NCBI GenBank assembly: GCA_020746995.1
Contig: JAGPXD010000007.1
Coordinates: forward strand, 1,922,001-1,986,000
Direction of reading: 5' to 3'
Source of the DNA: Plectosphaerella cucumerina
Taxonomy: Eukaryota; Ascomycota; Sordariomycetes; Glomerellales; Plectosphaerellaceae
DNA length: 64,000 nt
The notes below the pieces were generated by a model. That model made no database searches. It worked only from the letters and a program-made list of their open reading frames with translations, and was not told the DNA's origin. Both the position numbers and the translations under genes were made by a program. Below, one piece after another: positions 12,253 to 23,597 of the stretch; position 1 is the first letter of the stretch, and each line of letters begins with the position of its first letter.

Positions 12253-13611
12253 ATGTCTGCGACAATCCTTGTTTCTCAAGGAAACCTGGCCGATAGCGTC
12301 GACAGCCAGAAGGTCAGCAGCCTGCCTCAGACCAGCCTACCGCCCTCCGTATCAGAAGCGCCCGTTAGTTTCACCTTTGTCCCTCCAGTATCTTCTTCGA
12401 TGGCAAGCGAGCCCGGGCCGGTCTCGGCCCCCTCGACAATTAGTGGCGTCGGCCGTGAAGACACCGCCGGAGCAGGCAACGGGGCCACAGCACCACAAGA
12501 TGCCACGGGAACACAGTCTGGAGACGATGCGAACAACAGCAACCCCCCTACCACCCCTATTGGAGTGTCTCCCGGCGCCGTAGCCGGCATCTCAACCGGC
12601 TGTGCCGTCTTTGGTCTTCTCCTCGGCTTTCTTGCGGCATGGTTCCTTCTCAAGCGCCGTCACAGTCGAGAAAGGGTCAGCCGGCGAAGCAGTCGGGGGC
12701 GACGATGGTCGACCAAGGATGATATCGAGCCCAAGTACTTCGAGACATCGTACGACTTGGGGGGCAGCGGCATCCAGCTGGCGCACTTCCTCCTCGATGC
12801 CACTTCGGACGCGGAGATGGCAGCAGAGGTCCGCTCGCTCGGGCAGCTCATCCAGCAGCACGTGGAGAGCTCCTATCACTCGCAGAAGGCACAGGTGAGC
12901 CGGCGTGACCTTACGCAGGCGGCGGTCAACCTAGGGCTCGACCAGGGGGGCAGCTTGAGTGCGGACGTGATCGTGTCTTTGGCACTGGACACACGGACGC
13001 GGCAGATTGCACTCCAGCATGTGCTCTCATTTGTCCTGTTTTCGAGCATCGACTTTGGGACAAGGAGCCGGCTGTCGATGCTGCCGGCACCCATTGCGGC
13101 ACTCTTGCAGTCGATGCCACCAGCTGAGCGTGGCAAGGCCAACGGCGAGGGTGAGTTTTCCTATGTTTATGGCACGGCATCCTTTCGGTTGTTGACAAAC
13201 TTTGTAGCGGTGGCAATCGGCCTCAGCAGGTGGCGGGCTCTGTCGGCCTTCCTCCTTCACCCAACACGCAGCGACAGGACGGCCTTGCTGCCGTCCAATT
13301 CGGCCACGATGCCGCAAGCGGCGGGTCTGGCATCGGCACTGGACACGTTCCTTGGGGCCTTCGTGTTCGGGGACGACGAGAGCCGACAAGAGCAAAAGAA
13401 TCACCTGGAGGAGGTGATTGTGGAGGTGGCGCGGCTGGGATACATCCTCCTGTCGCAACCAAGCGATCTGCGCTTGGTCCACGTTCAGGGGAGGAAGCCA
13501 GCCGACATGATGGCGGTTGTGTGTGCCGGCTTGGACAAGGTGACCATGAGGGATGGTACACCGCTTGACGGGCCCAGGGTGGTGCTGGCGCCAACACTTG
13601 TCCAGGTGTGA
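12253..13611 (+). CDS. Single-pass membrane protein with Ser/Thr-rich ectodomain
   Basis: Opens with ATG. The first 105 residues are rich in Ser, Thr, Pro and Gly, then comes one transmembrane helix (about residues 109-133) followed by a strongly basic stop-transfer run KRRHSRERVSRRSSRGRR. The remaining 300 residues look globular and helical and match no family I recognise. A 57-nt intron (13151-13207, GTGAGT to TTTGTAG, branch GTTGAC) is very likely; its length is a multiple of three and it contains no stop, so spliced (433 residues) and unspliced (452 residues) forms are both readable. There is no clear cleavable signal peptide, so the topology would be N-out by signal anchor, in the manner of fungal WSC/Mid2-like sensors. 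That comparison is inference. Confidence 0.7.
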   Translation: MSATILVSQGNLADSVDSQKVSSLPQTSLPPSVSEAPVSFTFVPPVSSSMASEPGPVSAPSTISGVGREDTAGAGNGATAPQDATGTQSGDDANNSNPPTTPIGVSPGAVAGISTGCAVFGLLLGFLAAWFLLKRRHSRERVSRRSSRGRRWSTKDDIEPKYFETSYDLGGSGIQLAHFLLDATSDAEMAAEVRSLGQLIQQHVESSYHSQKAQVSRRDLTQAAVNLGLDQGGSLSADVIVSLALDTRTRQIALQHVLSFVLFSSIDFGTRSRLSMLPAPIAALLQSMPPAERGKANGEGEFSYVYGTASFRLLTNFVAVAIGLSRWRALSAFLLHPTRSDRTALLPSNSATMPQAAGLASALDTFLGAFVFGDDESRQEQKNHLEEVIVEVARLGYILLSQPSDLRLVHVQGRKPADMMAVVCAGLDKVTMRDGTPLDGPRVVLAPTLVQV

Positions 13612-14940
13612 GCTTGAGAGTGATCTGAAGGATAGGAGAGGCTTTAGTCGGAACGGGGCTTCAGCGAGCAAGGTGTAGTTGTCAGTCAATGAGAAAGTTA
13701 TTACTGACGTTGTGCGCTGTCGTCTTGGTTTGATGCCGAATGTAGGATGCCGTGGACGTATTCCACCGGCGCAGTGCCGTCTTCAGGTGACGCCAGAAGT
13801 GTTGTGTGAGGTCAACGTCAAGCATTCCAGATATCTCCACCGAAGCAAGTAGGTAGACAGGCAGGTACGTATCTGTGCCTTCCCTGGCATCGGGGATGGC
13901 AAGGCGAGGGATGCGCGACCTCAGCAGCACCTTCCCCAACATGGAAGTTTACTGCCCACACCCGAGGCCGAAGTCTCCGACAGGTAGAACTCCCGTCGCT
14001 TGGACGGCAGGTCACAGCCATGACATCGATACTTTCACATCACAATACGTCGAGCCTTCGCGGCACTTCCCGCGGCGGAGCAGATGTTGTTCTCACTTCT
14101 ACCATCATTGGTAGGCTTCATCGGGCTTCACTCCTAGTCTTCATCTCCGCGTCTATATTAGCGCCAAACACAATGGACAAAGAAACCTCCCCCCGGGGTG
14201 GCTATGCGTTTGCTTTTTCGACATCAGCCGGGCCAAGCTAGTAAGACCCGACAGCCCAGTCAAGTCCGCCCGCTGGTATACTCACCGACCGATCTGCCCC
14301 GGGCAATAAACTTGACACCAAGAACTGAAGAAGACCAGCACTGACGAGCACCAACCCTCCCAAGACTCGTCGACGGCTCAGTCCTGCCGAACACCCATCC
14401 AACAGTTTGCGTGGTCAGAAACACGGAAGTCTGATGGCCGCTGTCTACTGCAAACCCACATCCCGGCGTTCCACACGCCGAGTCATCTCCTCTCCACGCA
14501 CCGACGAGGGCACAGGGCCGTGGACATAGCACATGGAGGATGGCCAAGTCGCAAGCCCGATAGGGCTGAGGGGACTAGGACCTCGAAAGCAAGGGGAAGG
14601 GGGTCTTCCTGAAATAGGGGGGTCCAGATGAGGCGCAGCACTGCATCGCAGGCATCGATCAAGGATCTGCTGATTACCCCCTTCCGAGGCGGAGGACAGT
14701 CCTGGGTAAGGGCCACACAAGTTAGATTCCGGGGCAGCGCTGATCACAGCCCGGCCGCAGCTCCGATATTCCACTTGGCCTACTGCGACCATCCAGCCCT
14801 CAGGCGCCACCGTCTGTCACATTGAACCAAGAACAGGAAGGACAGGGAAACAAACGGCCATCTTCTTGTTTCTCTTTCCCGAGAAACTCCCCAACGCAGC
14901 CAGAGCTTCCACTGCATCTCACACCACCGCAGTGGCAACC
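13612..14940. other. Intergenic region
   Basis: About 1.3 kb without a supportable gene, containing several short, mutually overlapping frames. The last 80 bases are a C/T- and CA-rich leader before the next ATG. Confidence 0.5.
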
Positions 14941-16377
14941 ATGAGCGGCCCCGATCCGCTCTCCATCTCCCTCGCGAGCCTCAAGACCCTCTACCTCGTC
15001 ATCAACTTCACCATCGACCTCAACCATTGCCCTAACGAGGTCCGCCGCTGTCTCGAGCTCGTCCGTACTCTCTACGGCGACCTCCAGCATCTCATCACTT
15101 TGCGCAACGAGTGCCTCCCCGTCCTGTCCGCGCGTCCCACCATCCTCGCCCGCACCGATCTCGTCATAACAAACGCCCATGATGGCCTCACAGAGGTGTG
15201 CGGCATCGTGGAGAAACTCCGCCCAGACCGCGGCAAGACTTCTTTGCAGAAGCGCTTCACTTGGATCTTCCTCGACAGTAAGGAGTTCAAGAGCCAGGAG
15301 CCCCTCGTCTCGCGCCAGCATGCCTCGGTCCTCGCTGAACTCAACTTTCTGCGCATGATGGTGCTCTCCATCGGCCAGCCCGTCTGGGCTACCGAGAACG
15401 CCGGGGAGAAGACCAAGGCCGTCGCACCGAGGGTCACTGCCTTTAACAACATCAGCCTGCTGGACGACATGATGGCTGGCGGGAGGCGCGTGTCCTCGGT
15501 CTCAGCCCCGTCACCAGTTGTGACAGTCAAGCAGGAGAACTCTCCCGACCTGGGCTATTCCCCAGGGTCCTGGGCCGGCTCTCCGAGCTCGCCGCTAGGG
15601 CTGGGAAGCGACAGGGCCAGCCTGCAGCCAAGACGCAGCACCGTCTTCTCCACCGAGGGTATGTCTCTGCTATTCGGGGAGGCCTCGCCAGGAACACCGT
15701 CGGATGAACAGAGTAGCTCTGAGCAGAGGCGTCCTGAGCAAACCTCTCCATCCTCACGGCCTATTCCGGCGCCGGAACAGCCTTCCTGTTCTCGCGGGGC
15801 GGCCTGGAGTGCAGAACCCTCTCCCAACTACCAGTGCCCCCCTCCCTATAGAGGCCGGCAGATGTCGCCTCAAGCTCAGCCCGTCTCTGAGCTTCCCATC
15901 CCCGAGCTCCCCGTCTCCATCTCGGATCCCGGAGACAGAGTCGTATGCGAAGCTGGTTACGCAGCACACTATGGCCTTCGGCACCCACTACCTCCTGTCT
16001 CGCTCAGGCACCGGGCAGCCTACAGCCGAAACTCGATCCTCCCCTGGGTGCCGTCTGTCTTTGAGCCATCCGATGCGGCAGAGGATCCGATTCCGATACG
16101 CTCGCCGAGAGCTTCCTACCATGATAACACGCCCGCTCCGGCTTCTCCGCCAAGATATCCGGGTCAGCAACCCGCCTTCGTAGAGTCGTACCGCTGGAAC
16201 GGGGCCCGTGGAACGCCAGCGGCCTTTGACAGCACCGGCCACGTCTGGGTACAGGACGACTCGCAGAGGCTGTCGACGATACCACCGGAGCTCATTTACT
16301 CTCCCCCGCAAGTCCTTTTGCCCAGACCAAGTATGCCCGTGGAGCACTGTCCGTACCCGGCGACGCCACCGCGGTGA
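14941..16377 (+). CDS. Protein with STAND-type fungal N-terminal domain
   Basis: A 478-residue uninterrupted frame; I start at the ATG giving MSGPDPLSISLASLK because the upstream extension has no ATG. The first 130 residues are helical and resemble the N-terminal domain found at the head of fungal STAND/NACHT proteins (the DPLSISLASL opening, then regularly spaced Leu residues with a conserved RRCLELVRTLYGDL helix). No NTPase or repeat domain follows. Residues from about 180 onward are Pro/Ser-rich and probably disordered, with polyproline stretches. This could be a stand-alone adaptor or decoy version of such a domain, or an unrelated helical protein. Function unknown. Confidence 0.65.
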   Translation: MSGPDPLSISLASLKTLYLVINFTIDLNHCPNEVRRCLELVRTLYGDLQHLITLRNECLPVLSARPTILARTDLVITNAHDGLTEVCGIVEKLRPDRGKTSLQKRFTWIFLDSKEFKSQEPLVSRQHASVLAELNFLRMMVLSIGQPVWATENAGEKTKAVAPRVTAFNNISLLDDMMAGGRRVSSVSAPSPVVTVKQENSPDLGYSPGSWAGSPSSPLGLGSDRASLQPRRSTVFSTEGMSLLFGEASPGTPSDEQSSSEQRRPEQTSPSSRPIPAPEQPSCSRGAAWSAEPSPNYQCPPPYRGRQMSPQAQPVSELPIPELPVSISDPGDRVVCEAGYAAHYGLRHPLPPVSLRHRAAYSRNSILPWVPSVFEPSDAAEDPIPIRSPRASYHDNTPAPASPPRYPGQQPAFVESYRWNGARGTPAAFDSTGHVWVQDDSQRLSTIPPELIYSPPQVLLPRPSMPVEHCPYPATPPR

Positions 16378-16741
16378 GGGAGGTTGCTTCGGGGGAAAGC
16401 CATGTGAGGTGGCGTGGGTGTCTCTACTCCTTGAGGCGTCATGCTGCATGGATCGAAGATTATGCAGTGTTGTCAATATGATAAACATAAGATTCCCCGA
16501 CATTTCTGCCAAGATGTGTTCTGAGGCAAGTGATGTTCTTGTCAAGTCGTCATCCTCCGGGCCTAACACATCCCCACCTGTCAGCACCCCTCAATCTGTT
16601 AGTGCTGAATTTTCGGGCCGATCCCGCCGCATCAACGCCGGCCGACTCATTCACACGACTCACACCTCTCTCTTACTCTCATCACTCACGACGCCTCTGC
16701 GTGAATTCGCCTTCGAAACACCCACACCGTCTCCGACTGAA
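16378..16741. other. Intergenic region
   Basis: A 364-bp tandem spacer, presumably the 3' UTR of the preceding gene plus the promoter of the PLP-protein gene. The last 100 bases are C/T- and CAC-rich, typical of a leader. Confidence 0.5.
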
Positions 16742-17586
16742 ATGACAGAAGCCCAGCCAGAGATGAAGATCGACCCCGCGAGGGCAAAGGCCCTTGTGTC
16801 TCAGCTACAATCCGTCTCGGAGCGCCTGGCCGCCGTCGCCAAGGGCCGAAACGTGAGTTCCTCAAAGATCACATGCTCACCCCTATTCTATTCCTCTGAC
16901 TGACACCTCTCCAGGTCCGCCTCGTCGCCGTATCCAAGCTCAAGCCCGCCAACGACATCCTCGCCCTCCTCCCGCACGTGTCGCACTTTGGCGAAAACTA
17001 CGCCCAGGAACTCACCCAAAAGGCCGACCTCCTCCCCCGCTCCATCGCCTGGCACTTCATCGGCGGCCTCCAGTCCAACCACGCAAAGAAGCTTGCCCGC
17101 ATCCCCAACCTCTTCTGCGTCTCCAGCGTCGACTCCCCCAAAAAGGCCCGCCTCCTTAACGACTCCCGCGCCGAGCTCATCTCCTCTTCCTCGGACACAG
17201 TCTCCCGCCTCGGCGTCCATGTCCAGGTCAACACCTCAGGCGAGGAGAGCAAGTCCGGCGTCGCCCCCGGCGAGGACCTCCTAACCCTCTGCCGCCTCGT
17301 CGAGCGCGAGTGTCCCGCCCTCGACCTCCTCGGCCTCATGACCATCGGCGCCATCGCAAGGAGCAAGGCCACGACCCCGGAGACTGAGAATGACGACTTT
17401 GTCCTCCTACGCGAGCAGCGCGACCTCGTTGCTGCAGACCTCGGCATCGACAGACACCTCGAGCTGAGCATGGGCATGAGCGACGACTTTGAAGGCGCCA
17501 TCGTCATGGGCAGCGACGAGGTGCGCGTCGGTAGCACGATCTTTGGCGAGAGGGGGCCCAAGAGCGAGGCTAAGATCCTGGCGTGA
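16742..17586 (+). CDS. YggS/PLPBP-family PLP homeostasis protein
   Basis: Exons 16742-16852 and 16915-17586 (phase 0 intron, GTGAGT to CTCCAG) give 260 residues. It has the family signatures in order: LVAVSKLKPA with the PLP-binding lysine (about K45), HFGENYAQE, WHFIGGLQSNHAKKL, VQVNTSGEESKSG, LGLMTIGA, LSMGMSDDFEGAI and VRVGSTIFG. The family (YBL036C in yeast, PLPBP in humans) binds pyridoxal 5'-phosphate on a single TIM-barrel domain and buffers the B6 vitamer pool without a known catalytic reaction. No targeting signal is obvious, so it is probably cytosolic. The first exon carries the N-terminal helix only; the ATG chosen is the last one that keeps the family's usual length. Confidence 0.93.
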
Positions 17587-17872
17587 CCATGGTCATTAAT
17601 TCTGGATAAATTGTAAAACCACCGCGAATATGTGCGCCGCTGCTGGCTCGTGAACATTATCATTTGTGGATGACTGTGAACGGCTATGAACAATAATAGG
17701 TGAAACCCGCCGCCTCAGGGGTTCGCAGCATCTCTCTCGCAACAGTCGGGAATGACAGGTATCCTCCCATGCCCCCCAGACGCCAGGTTTTTGCAGATCC
17801 TCGCACTCTCTGCCCGGTATGCACATCCCCTCCTTTACTTGCCTCCTTCTTTTGTCTCGTCTCCCACTCCGC

Positions 17873-20800
17873 CTACGACACCATGACATTTGCAAACGCG
17901 CCATCAATGTCAGACCGCGAAGGAGCCTGCCTCTCCTGCGGCGGCGACGCACCAGCCCCGATACGCTCTTCCATGAGCTTCATGAGCACCGCCGGCACGC
18001 TGTCGTCGGTAGCCCGGATCGTCAGGCGGATCATCTAAATGGCTGTCAGTAACGAATCACGCATACGGCCCAACCACACTGGCACTCACCTGCGTCGAGT
18101 AGTTTGGCTCAAGGCGCATCAGGCAGCCAAACTTGCCTCCTTCAGACGTATGCAGCACGCTGGCGCCCACAAAGTTCTTGGCGTTGGGATCGATACCCCC
18201 GAGAACCTTCCACCGGAATCCTTCAACCGTCTTGTGAACAAAGGCCTCGGTGATCTCGCGACCGCCATGCTTGCCGGCCATGCTGAGCCCGATGACCTGC
18301 TGCGCCTCGCGCGGCGCGCCGCCAATCTGCTTCCACCGCTTGAAGAAGTCCTCGCCCGTCAGGTCCGCCGGGTCCATGAACTTGTGCGCCGCCACGGGCA
18401 GCTTGAGCGTCGTGGCCTGCAGCGCGCCCGCCAGGTAGCTGATGCGGATCGTCGGGCTCTTGGTGAAGACCTTTTTGGACTCGAACATGATGACCTGCTG
18501 CGTCTGCCCGCCCTGGCTGATGCTGCTCTCGGGCATGTTCTTGACGTCCCACGTCAGCTTGCCCTTCTCGGCATCATCCAGATCCAAGGTCGTCGTGAAG
18601 GACGTCATGGCCGCCGGCGTCTTGTTGGAGAAGTAGAGGATCAGGCACGCCATCTGGCCACGGTACTCGGACCGCACGCCAACCTGCATCTGCCCGTCCT
18701 CGAACAGGACGCCCTCAGCCCGCAGCAGTAGCCGGTTGTAGCCCTTCTCCCACCCGGGGCTCAGGTGCGCCGCGCTGGCCAGGTTGGGCCCCTTTGGCGT
18801 CTTGGGCTCGGCCGGCCCAATGTTGAGCATGTCGATGCCCGCGAGTTCGTTGGCGCCGTTGGACGCAGCGCCACCATTGAGCGCCCCGTTGACGCTGAAG
18901 GCGCGCTTGAGGCCGATCTTGGCCATGCCGAGCTCGGCGGCATCGGCATTGGCGTCCTTGCCGCCGACGACCCACGTCCGCTTGTCGCTGGTGTTGGCGT
19001 GCTTCTGGTGGACCCTAGCCAGAAGCGCCGACTGCCGCTCAGGGAACGGGGGCATCTCGTCGCAGACGGTCCGCAGCAGGTCGTCCGTCGGCATGCTCGC
19101 GAGCGCCAGGTATTCGCACGCCCGCTGCTGGAGCTCCGAGTCGAGGGTGTGGCTGAAAACTTGAAAGGCGTTGATGAGCTGCGGCTTGATCTCCGGGAAC
19201 AGGTTAATAAACTTGATGAAGCACGAGAGAATCATGGCGCGCGTCGGCGATGAGCAAGCCGCCAGCTTGCCCTGCAGCGCCAGGAACTGCTCAATGGGGC
19301 TGCACTTGGGCTGGTCGGCGATGAGGTGGCCAAACTCGCCCAGGATGTACGCGCCGATCTTGACCAGCGTCTCGTGCACATGGTCCTGCTTGACGTACTG
19401 CAGCGAGTGCTGCGCCGCGTACACCTGCAGCTCCTCGTTGTTGGTCACAATTTGGATGACACGCTGCCACACCTCGTCGCTGACGTGGTCGCCGGCCATG
19501 GCGATCAGCCGCAGCGAAATGTCGACGTACCACTGCACATCGGTGGCATACTTTTCCGTCAGGATGGCAATCTTGAGAACCATCTCCTCGCGGATGGCAA
19601 AGTCGGCGTTCTGCAGGAAGTGAAGCAGTTCGCCCACGATGACTTGGGCGTTGGTCGAGTCGCACATGCTGTACAGCAGGTCGAGGCCCTTTCTCCGCAC
19701 GCTGATGTCGCGATCCTTGAGCGAGCCAACGATGACGTCCTGGTGTTGCTTGATGGGCGCCAGGTTCTCGGTCCGCCCTGCGAGATGCGTCATGGCCTCG
19801 AGTCCCAGATACCGTACGTTAGTCTCTCGCGAGGTTAGGAAGCGTCCCAGCCGTGATGAGATCTGCTTCATCAGGGCCGTCTCCGTGTCGAGGTGGATGA
19901 CGAGGTTGATGGCCTCGAAGAGCACGGCGTTCTGCGCGTTGTTCTGCTGCACGTTCTTGGTCTGCTCGAGGGCGACGTTCAGGATCTTTTGGATCGAGTC
20001 CCGGATCATGTCGCGGACGTGAGTGTCCTCTGCTATGTGTCAGCAGTGGAAAAGAGGCTATCACAGGGATGCATCTTACCAGACGGAGGGAAGTACTGCA
20101 TCAGGCGCAGGAGCTTGACCTGGATCCAGGGGCAGGGGACCTTGTAGTAGAGGTAATCTTGGGTGAACTCGCCGTCGAGGACGATGCGCTTCAGCTTGTT
20201 CGCGGCCTTAGGGTATGCTCCCTTGTACTGCTCCAGGTTATCCTGCGCCAGGGTCATGACGAGCGAGGTGACGGATAGGGCGACTCCTAGGTCTGGGTCG
20301 TCCATGAGGGAGATGATGCGTTCGGCCCATTGGGGCTGCACGATGTCCGGGTGCTTGCGATACAGGCGCAGGAGCGTCAGTGCGGCCTTCTTCTTGACGA
20401 ACGTCTTTGAGGTGCTGAGCAAGGGTCAACACATGTTTCTTGGCAGGCTGAGGGGTCAGACATACGGGGAGATCAGCAGGCGGTGCACCTCGCCGCTCAG
20501 GGCCTCGCCCATCTCCTTGCCTCCAACGTTTGCGATGGCGTGAAGAGCCAGGCAGTTGAACAGCTCATTGTTCTCCAGCAGATCCTTCCGGATGCTGTTG
20601 ACGACCAGGTGCAAGAGCTCGTGCTTCTCGTGGAGGAAGAGGGTCATGGCAAGGTAGCCGATCTGCTTCTCGGAATATTTGTTGGCAGAGATGAGGTTGA
20701 CGGCCTCGAGGTGGCCAAAGTCGACGTTCCAGCCGAGGATGTAGATGTACAGAAGCTGCGAGGACGTCAGCCTGGGGATTTTGCCAATACCAGAGGGGAA

Positions 20801-21130
20801 ATAAAGAGGAGGCGCACCTTGCAGACGTATTTCTTCTTGTGGTATCCGTTCAAGTTGCCATCTGGGGGAAGTTCCTCTTAGTACCATGCTGGGCAAGGCT
20901 CCGGCCGGGGATGGGTCGGCGCATCCGAGGGACTCGGGCTAACCTTTGAACTTTTGCCGAATGTTGGCCAGTTCCTTGTTGATCCTCTTCTCCTCGAGGT
21001 CGCGAGCTCTGGCGTTTCTCAAATCGGCGATGAACTGGACCAGACCGCGCATGTTGGCCGTGTTGGTGCTGGAGCGGCCGAGAAAGCCGCCGCCCACCGA
21101 CGGCATCTTGACGGAGGCGCCGCGCTCCAT
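17873..21130 (-). CDS. AP-2 adaptor complex subunit alpha
   Basis: Six exons (21130-20944, 20861-20818, 20755-20466, 20414-20080, 20029-18090, 18034-17873) encode 985 residues, the normal length for fungal alpha adaptin. The N-terminal trunk is clear: MRGLVQFIADLRN, the HKKKYVCKLL segment, DFGHLEAVNL, FVKKKAALTLLRLYRKHPD and VPCPWIQVKLLRL. A Gly/Asn/Pro-richer hinge around residue 700 leads to a C-terminal appendage ending in SRSDIDGAFANVMVS. AP-2 links clathrin to PtdIns(4,5)P2 and cargo at the plasma membrane during endocytosis. One exon is only 44 nt, fixed by the conserved KDGNLNGYHKKKYVCK. All donors and acceptors are canonical. In yeast the equivalent gene is APL3. It is distinguished from AP-1 gamma by the N-terminal MRGL start and the absence of gamma-type motifs. 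Confidence 0.95.
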
Positions 21131-21967
21131 GGTGTCGTCGCGAGTCGGGTCTTTCGGGATGGTGCAAGAGGTGTGTGGGATGTGGTGGTTCGGAGCTGGG
21201 TGGTATGTGGGCGTCTCGTCTCAGCCAGAGTTGCGTCCTCTGATAACCACTGTCGGACGCTACTCCATGCGCGCAGAAGCTTCTCTGTATGCGGCAAACC
21301 GTCGTCGCCGCCCGCCTACTGTATTTCAGCCCACCGTGTGCCGCCAGTTGCGTGGGAAGCGGGAGCGCCGGAGTGGTTGATGCGTGTGTGTGTGCGGTTC
21401 GGGATTCGGATTCAGGGTCGCGTGGCTTCGGTTTCTAGGGTTCCTGTCGTCCCGGGAAGGTCGGGTAATGGCCCGTATGTTCGGTGCAGGGTGTCGAGAA
21501 GCTAGCGATCAGCTCGTGGGTGAGATCTTTGCTGCAAAAAGATGTGGTGATATGTACAGGTTGCCTGTCGAAGTGGCATGGTTGTTCGGTCGGGGTCCGA
21601 CACGCTCAAGCTGCTGCTGTACTAAGCACCGGGCAATGGAGGGCGGGATGGACTGGGCATCTGGACTCGGCGGTGCGGCGTGGGTGCACTCAGGGGCGGT
21701 GGGGCTTAAATTGCCCAGTGTGGTCTGTGCTTTCCATCCGCTGCTTCCATGTTCAATCTGGGGATGAAAAGCACAGCCTGACTTCCCCTTCTTCACCACT
21801 TCATGCTAGGTACAGTTTGACGACATTTCTCAATCACTTTGCCCTCTCGAATCTTAACAATTGTCTTGAAAGAACGCTATCGATTTCTGCCGTACGAAAT
21901 GACTATCTGACCTGATGACGGGGTCAAGCATTTAGAGAGCGCGGACCGACCTCCGGGCCTCGCTGCT
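21131..21967. other. Intergenic region
   Basis: An 837-bp region containing the AP-2 alpha promoter and the 3' end of the gene at 21968. The open frames on the plus strand have no recognisable content. Confidence 0.5.
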
Positions 21968-23224
21968 TTAGACCGCAGGACCGGTGTCACTTACATCCAT
22001 GCTCGAGAGCACAGCTTCCCACTCTTGTCCAAAAAGATGGTCCATGACCATATCAGAAATGGTGGTATCAGCAGACTTGCAACGTCGCTGCGCTCGTTTC
22101 CCCTCGGCGAGTTGGTGTACGCCTGCTTGTTTAGCCAACTTCAACTCCGCCAGGTCCTTTACGGCCACCACCGTGGGATCATGTGCCGATATGGCGGACC
22201 AGAGATCACCATCCAGTGTCGATGAATCGACTCGACGAACGAACTCTTGCAAAGCATCGAGGTCTGGCAGGCACACCCATCCGTGCTTCTTATCGCCCGA
22301 AAGTCCCACTGCCACCGGGCAATGGCCAGCGAATATGCCCAGTAGAGGCTCTGCTGTTTCGAAGTTGGTGAATCCAGTGCTTCGTGACACCTTGGCGGCG
22401 TAAGGGAATATCTCTATCGGGGTAGGCCTGTTCTTCCAGATGCGTTTCTTGAGAGGGTCTTTGCGATCTAGCCTTGGATGGCTCTTGAGAGCGGAGCATT
22501 TAACCTCTAGCTTCACGCCCTCCTCCAACTTCAAGACTCGGATAAGTACCGCCGCTGTCTGTACAGTGTCCGTGGCCGCGTTATGGAGAAGTTTCGCTCG
22601 TTGAGAGGCAATTTCCTCGAAGCCGCAGGAGATCATCGGTTCACGCAAGCTCGGTGTGATGAGTCCGTCGGCCTTGTTGGCAACATGGCCAACGACTTCC
22701 TGCAGATCTACCCAGGATGTGAAGAGTTCAAGGAGTTTCGGGTAAAAGCGTGACAGAATACAGAACTCGAAGTGCAGGCTGAAACCTCCCAGGATGATGG
22801 GTGTCTTTTTGGAAGGGCTCCCATGTCGCTGAATGAATCGACGTATGATATCCGAGACCTTGTCCTCGATCTCATTATCCTCGAGGTCGTATTTTGTGCC
22901 AAAGTGATTGGGCTGCCGACCCTTTTCTCGTCTATCCCTGCCCAGGACACGGATCCAATGCGTCTCGATGCCGTACTGTGAGGTGATGTCGTCAAGCGTC
23001 CAGGTTGTTGACTCTTCTCCATCAACGTTGAAGCTTGGCAAAAGGGAAAGACCGATCTCAGCAGGTTCCGATCCGTTCGGTCCCCAGGGTTCGGCGTCGA
23101 TCAAGACGAATAGAGCACCCTCGCCGACGGCCTTCTTGAGGGAGTCGACATCGAGGATGTAAGACTCATAGAGAGCTCGCCAATGCTTCGTGCGGAAGCC
23201 TGGAGGGTGTCGAACAAAAGGCAT
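21968..23224 (-). CDS. Gfd2/YDR514C-like RNase H-fold protein
   Basis: A single 418-residue frame starting at ATG (MPFVRHPPGF). The N-terminal half contains an exonuclease-like (DEDD superfamily) pattern: a first strand LFVLIDAEPWG with an acidic pair, then AEIGLSLLPS, a central GGFSLHFEFCILSRFYP, a WVDLQEVV segment and LHNAATDTVQTAAVL, in the order seen in Gfd2/YDR514C-like proteins. A basic linker follows, and the C-terminal part shows no known domain. Gfd2 in yeast is tied to mRNA export; catalytic activity of these family members is uncertain, and I cannot confirm every metal ligand. It starts 373 bp from the divergently transcribed methyltransferase gene. A longer frame continues upstream but has no ATG. 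Confidence 0.75.
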   Translation of the reverse strand: MPFVRHPPGFRTKHWRALYESYILDVDSLKKAVGEGALFVLIDAEPWGPNGSEPAEIGLSLLPSFNVDGEESTTWTLDDITSQYGIETHWIRVLGRDRREKGRQPNHFGTKYDLEDNEIEDKVSDIIRRFIQRHGSPSKKTPIILGGFSLHFEFCILSRFYPKLLELFTSWVDLQEVVGHVANKADGLITPSLREPMISCGFEEIASQRAKLLHNAATDTVQTAAVLIRVLKLEEGVKLEVKCSALKSHPRLDRKDPLKKRIWKNRPTPIEIFPYAAKVSRSTGFTNFETAEPLLGIFAGHCPVAVGLSGDKKHGWVCLPDLDALQEFVRRVDSSTLDGDLWSAISAHDPTVVAVKDLAELKLAKQAGVHQLAEGKRAQRRCKSADTTISDMVMDHLFGQEWEAVLSSMDVSDTGPAV

Positions 23225-23597
23225 GTTCGCGATTGAGTTGCAAGGTCGATGAAAAATGTAGGAGAAGATTAAGTTGGTGGATGGTATTTCTAGGTAACGG
23301 GAAATATGAGCTGTGTTCAAGTAAGGCAAGCCTTTTTGTTGAACAGCCCAAGTCCAAGCCACTTGATTTGAGGTACTTTGAGGTGGCTGCCATGCGACAA
23401 GCTCGCAACAAAAACGGCAACCCCGCTAGCCCAAATAGGGCACCATCTAGCTGAGTAAAACCCGAATCGCATTGGCACAGCATCATCGACTTCAAGACCA
23501 CGGCACCTGCTCGCCGCCCGACACCCCCGACCTCCCTCTGCCACATCGCGCGGGCTGCGACAGGCATGCATGCCCCTGCCACCGACCAAGCATAAGC
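23225..23597. promoter_or_regulatory. Bidirectional promoter region
   Basis: A 373-bp interval separates the ATGs of the Gfd2-like gene (leftward) and the NDUFAF5-like gene (rightward), so both promoters must lie here or in the neighbouring coding DNA. No TATAAA element is apparent; the right half is C-rich. Confidence 0.5.
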
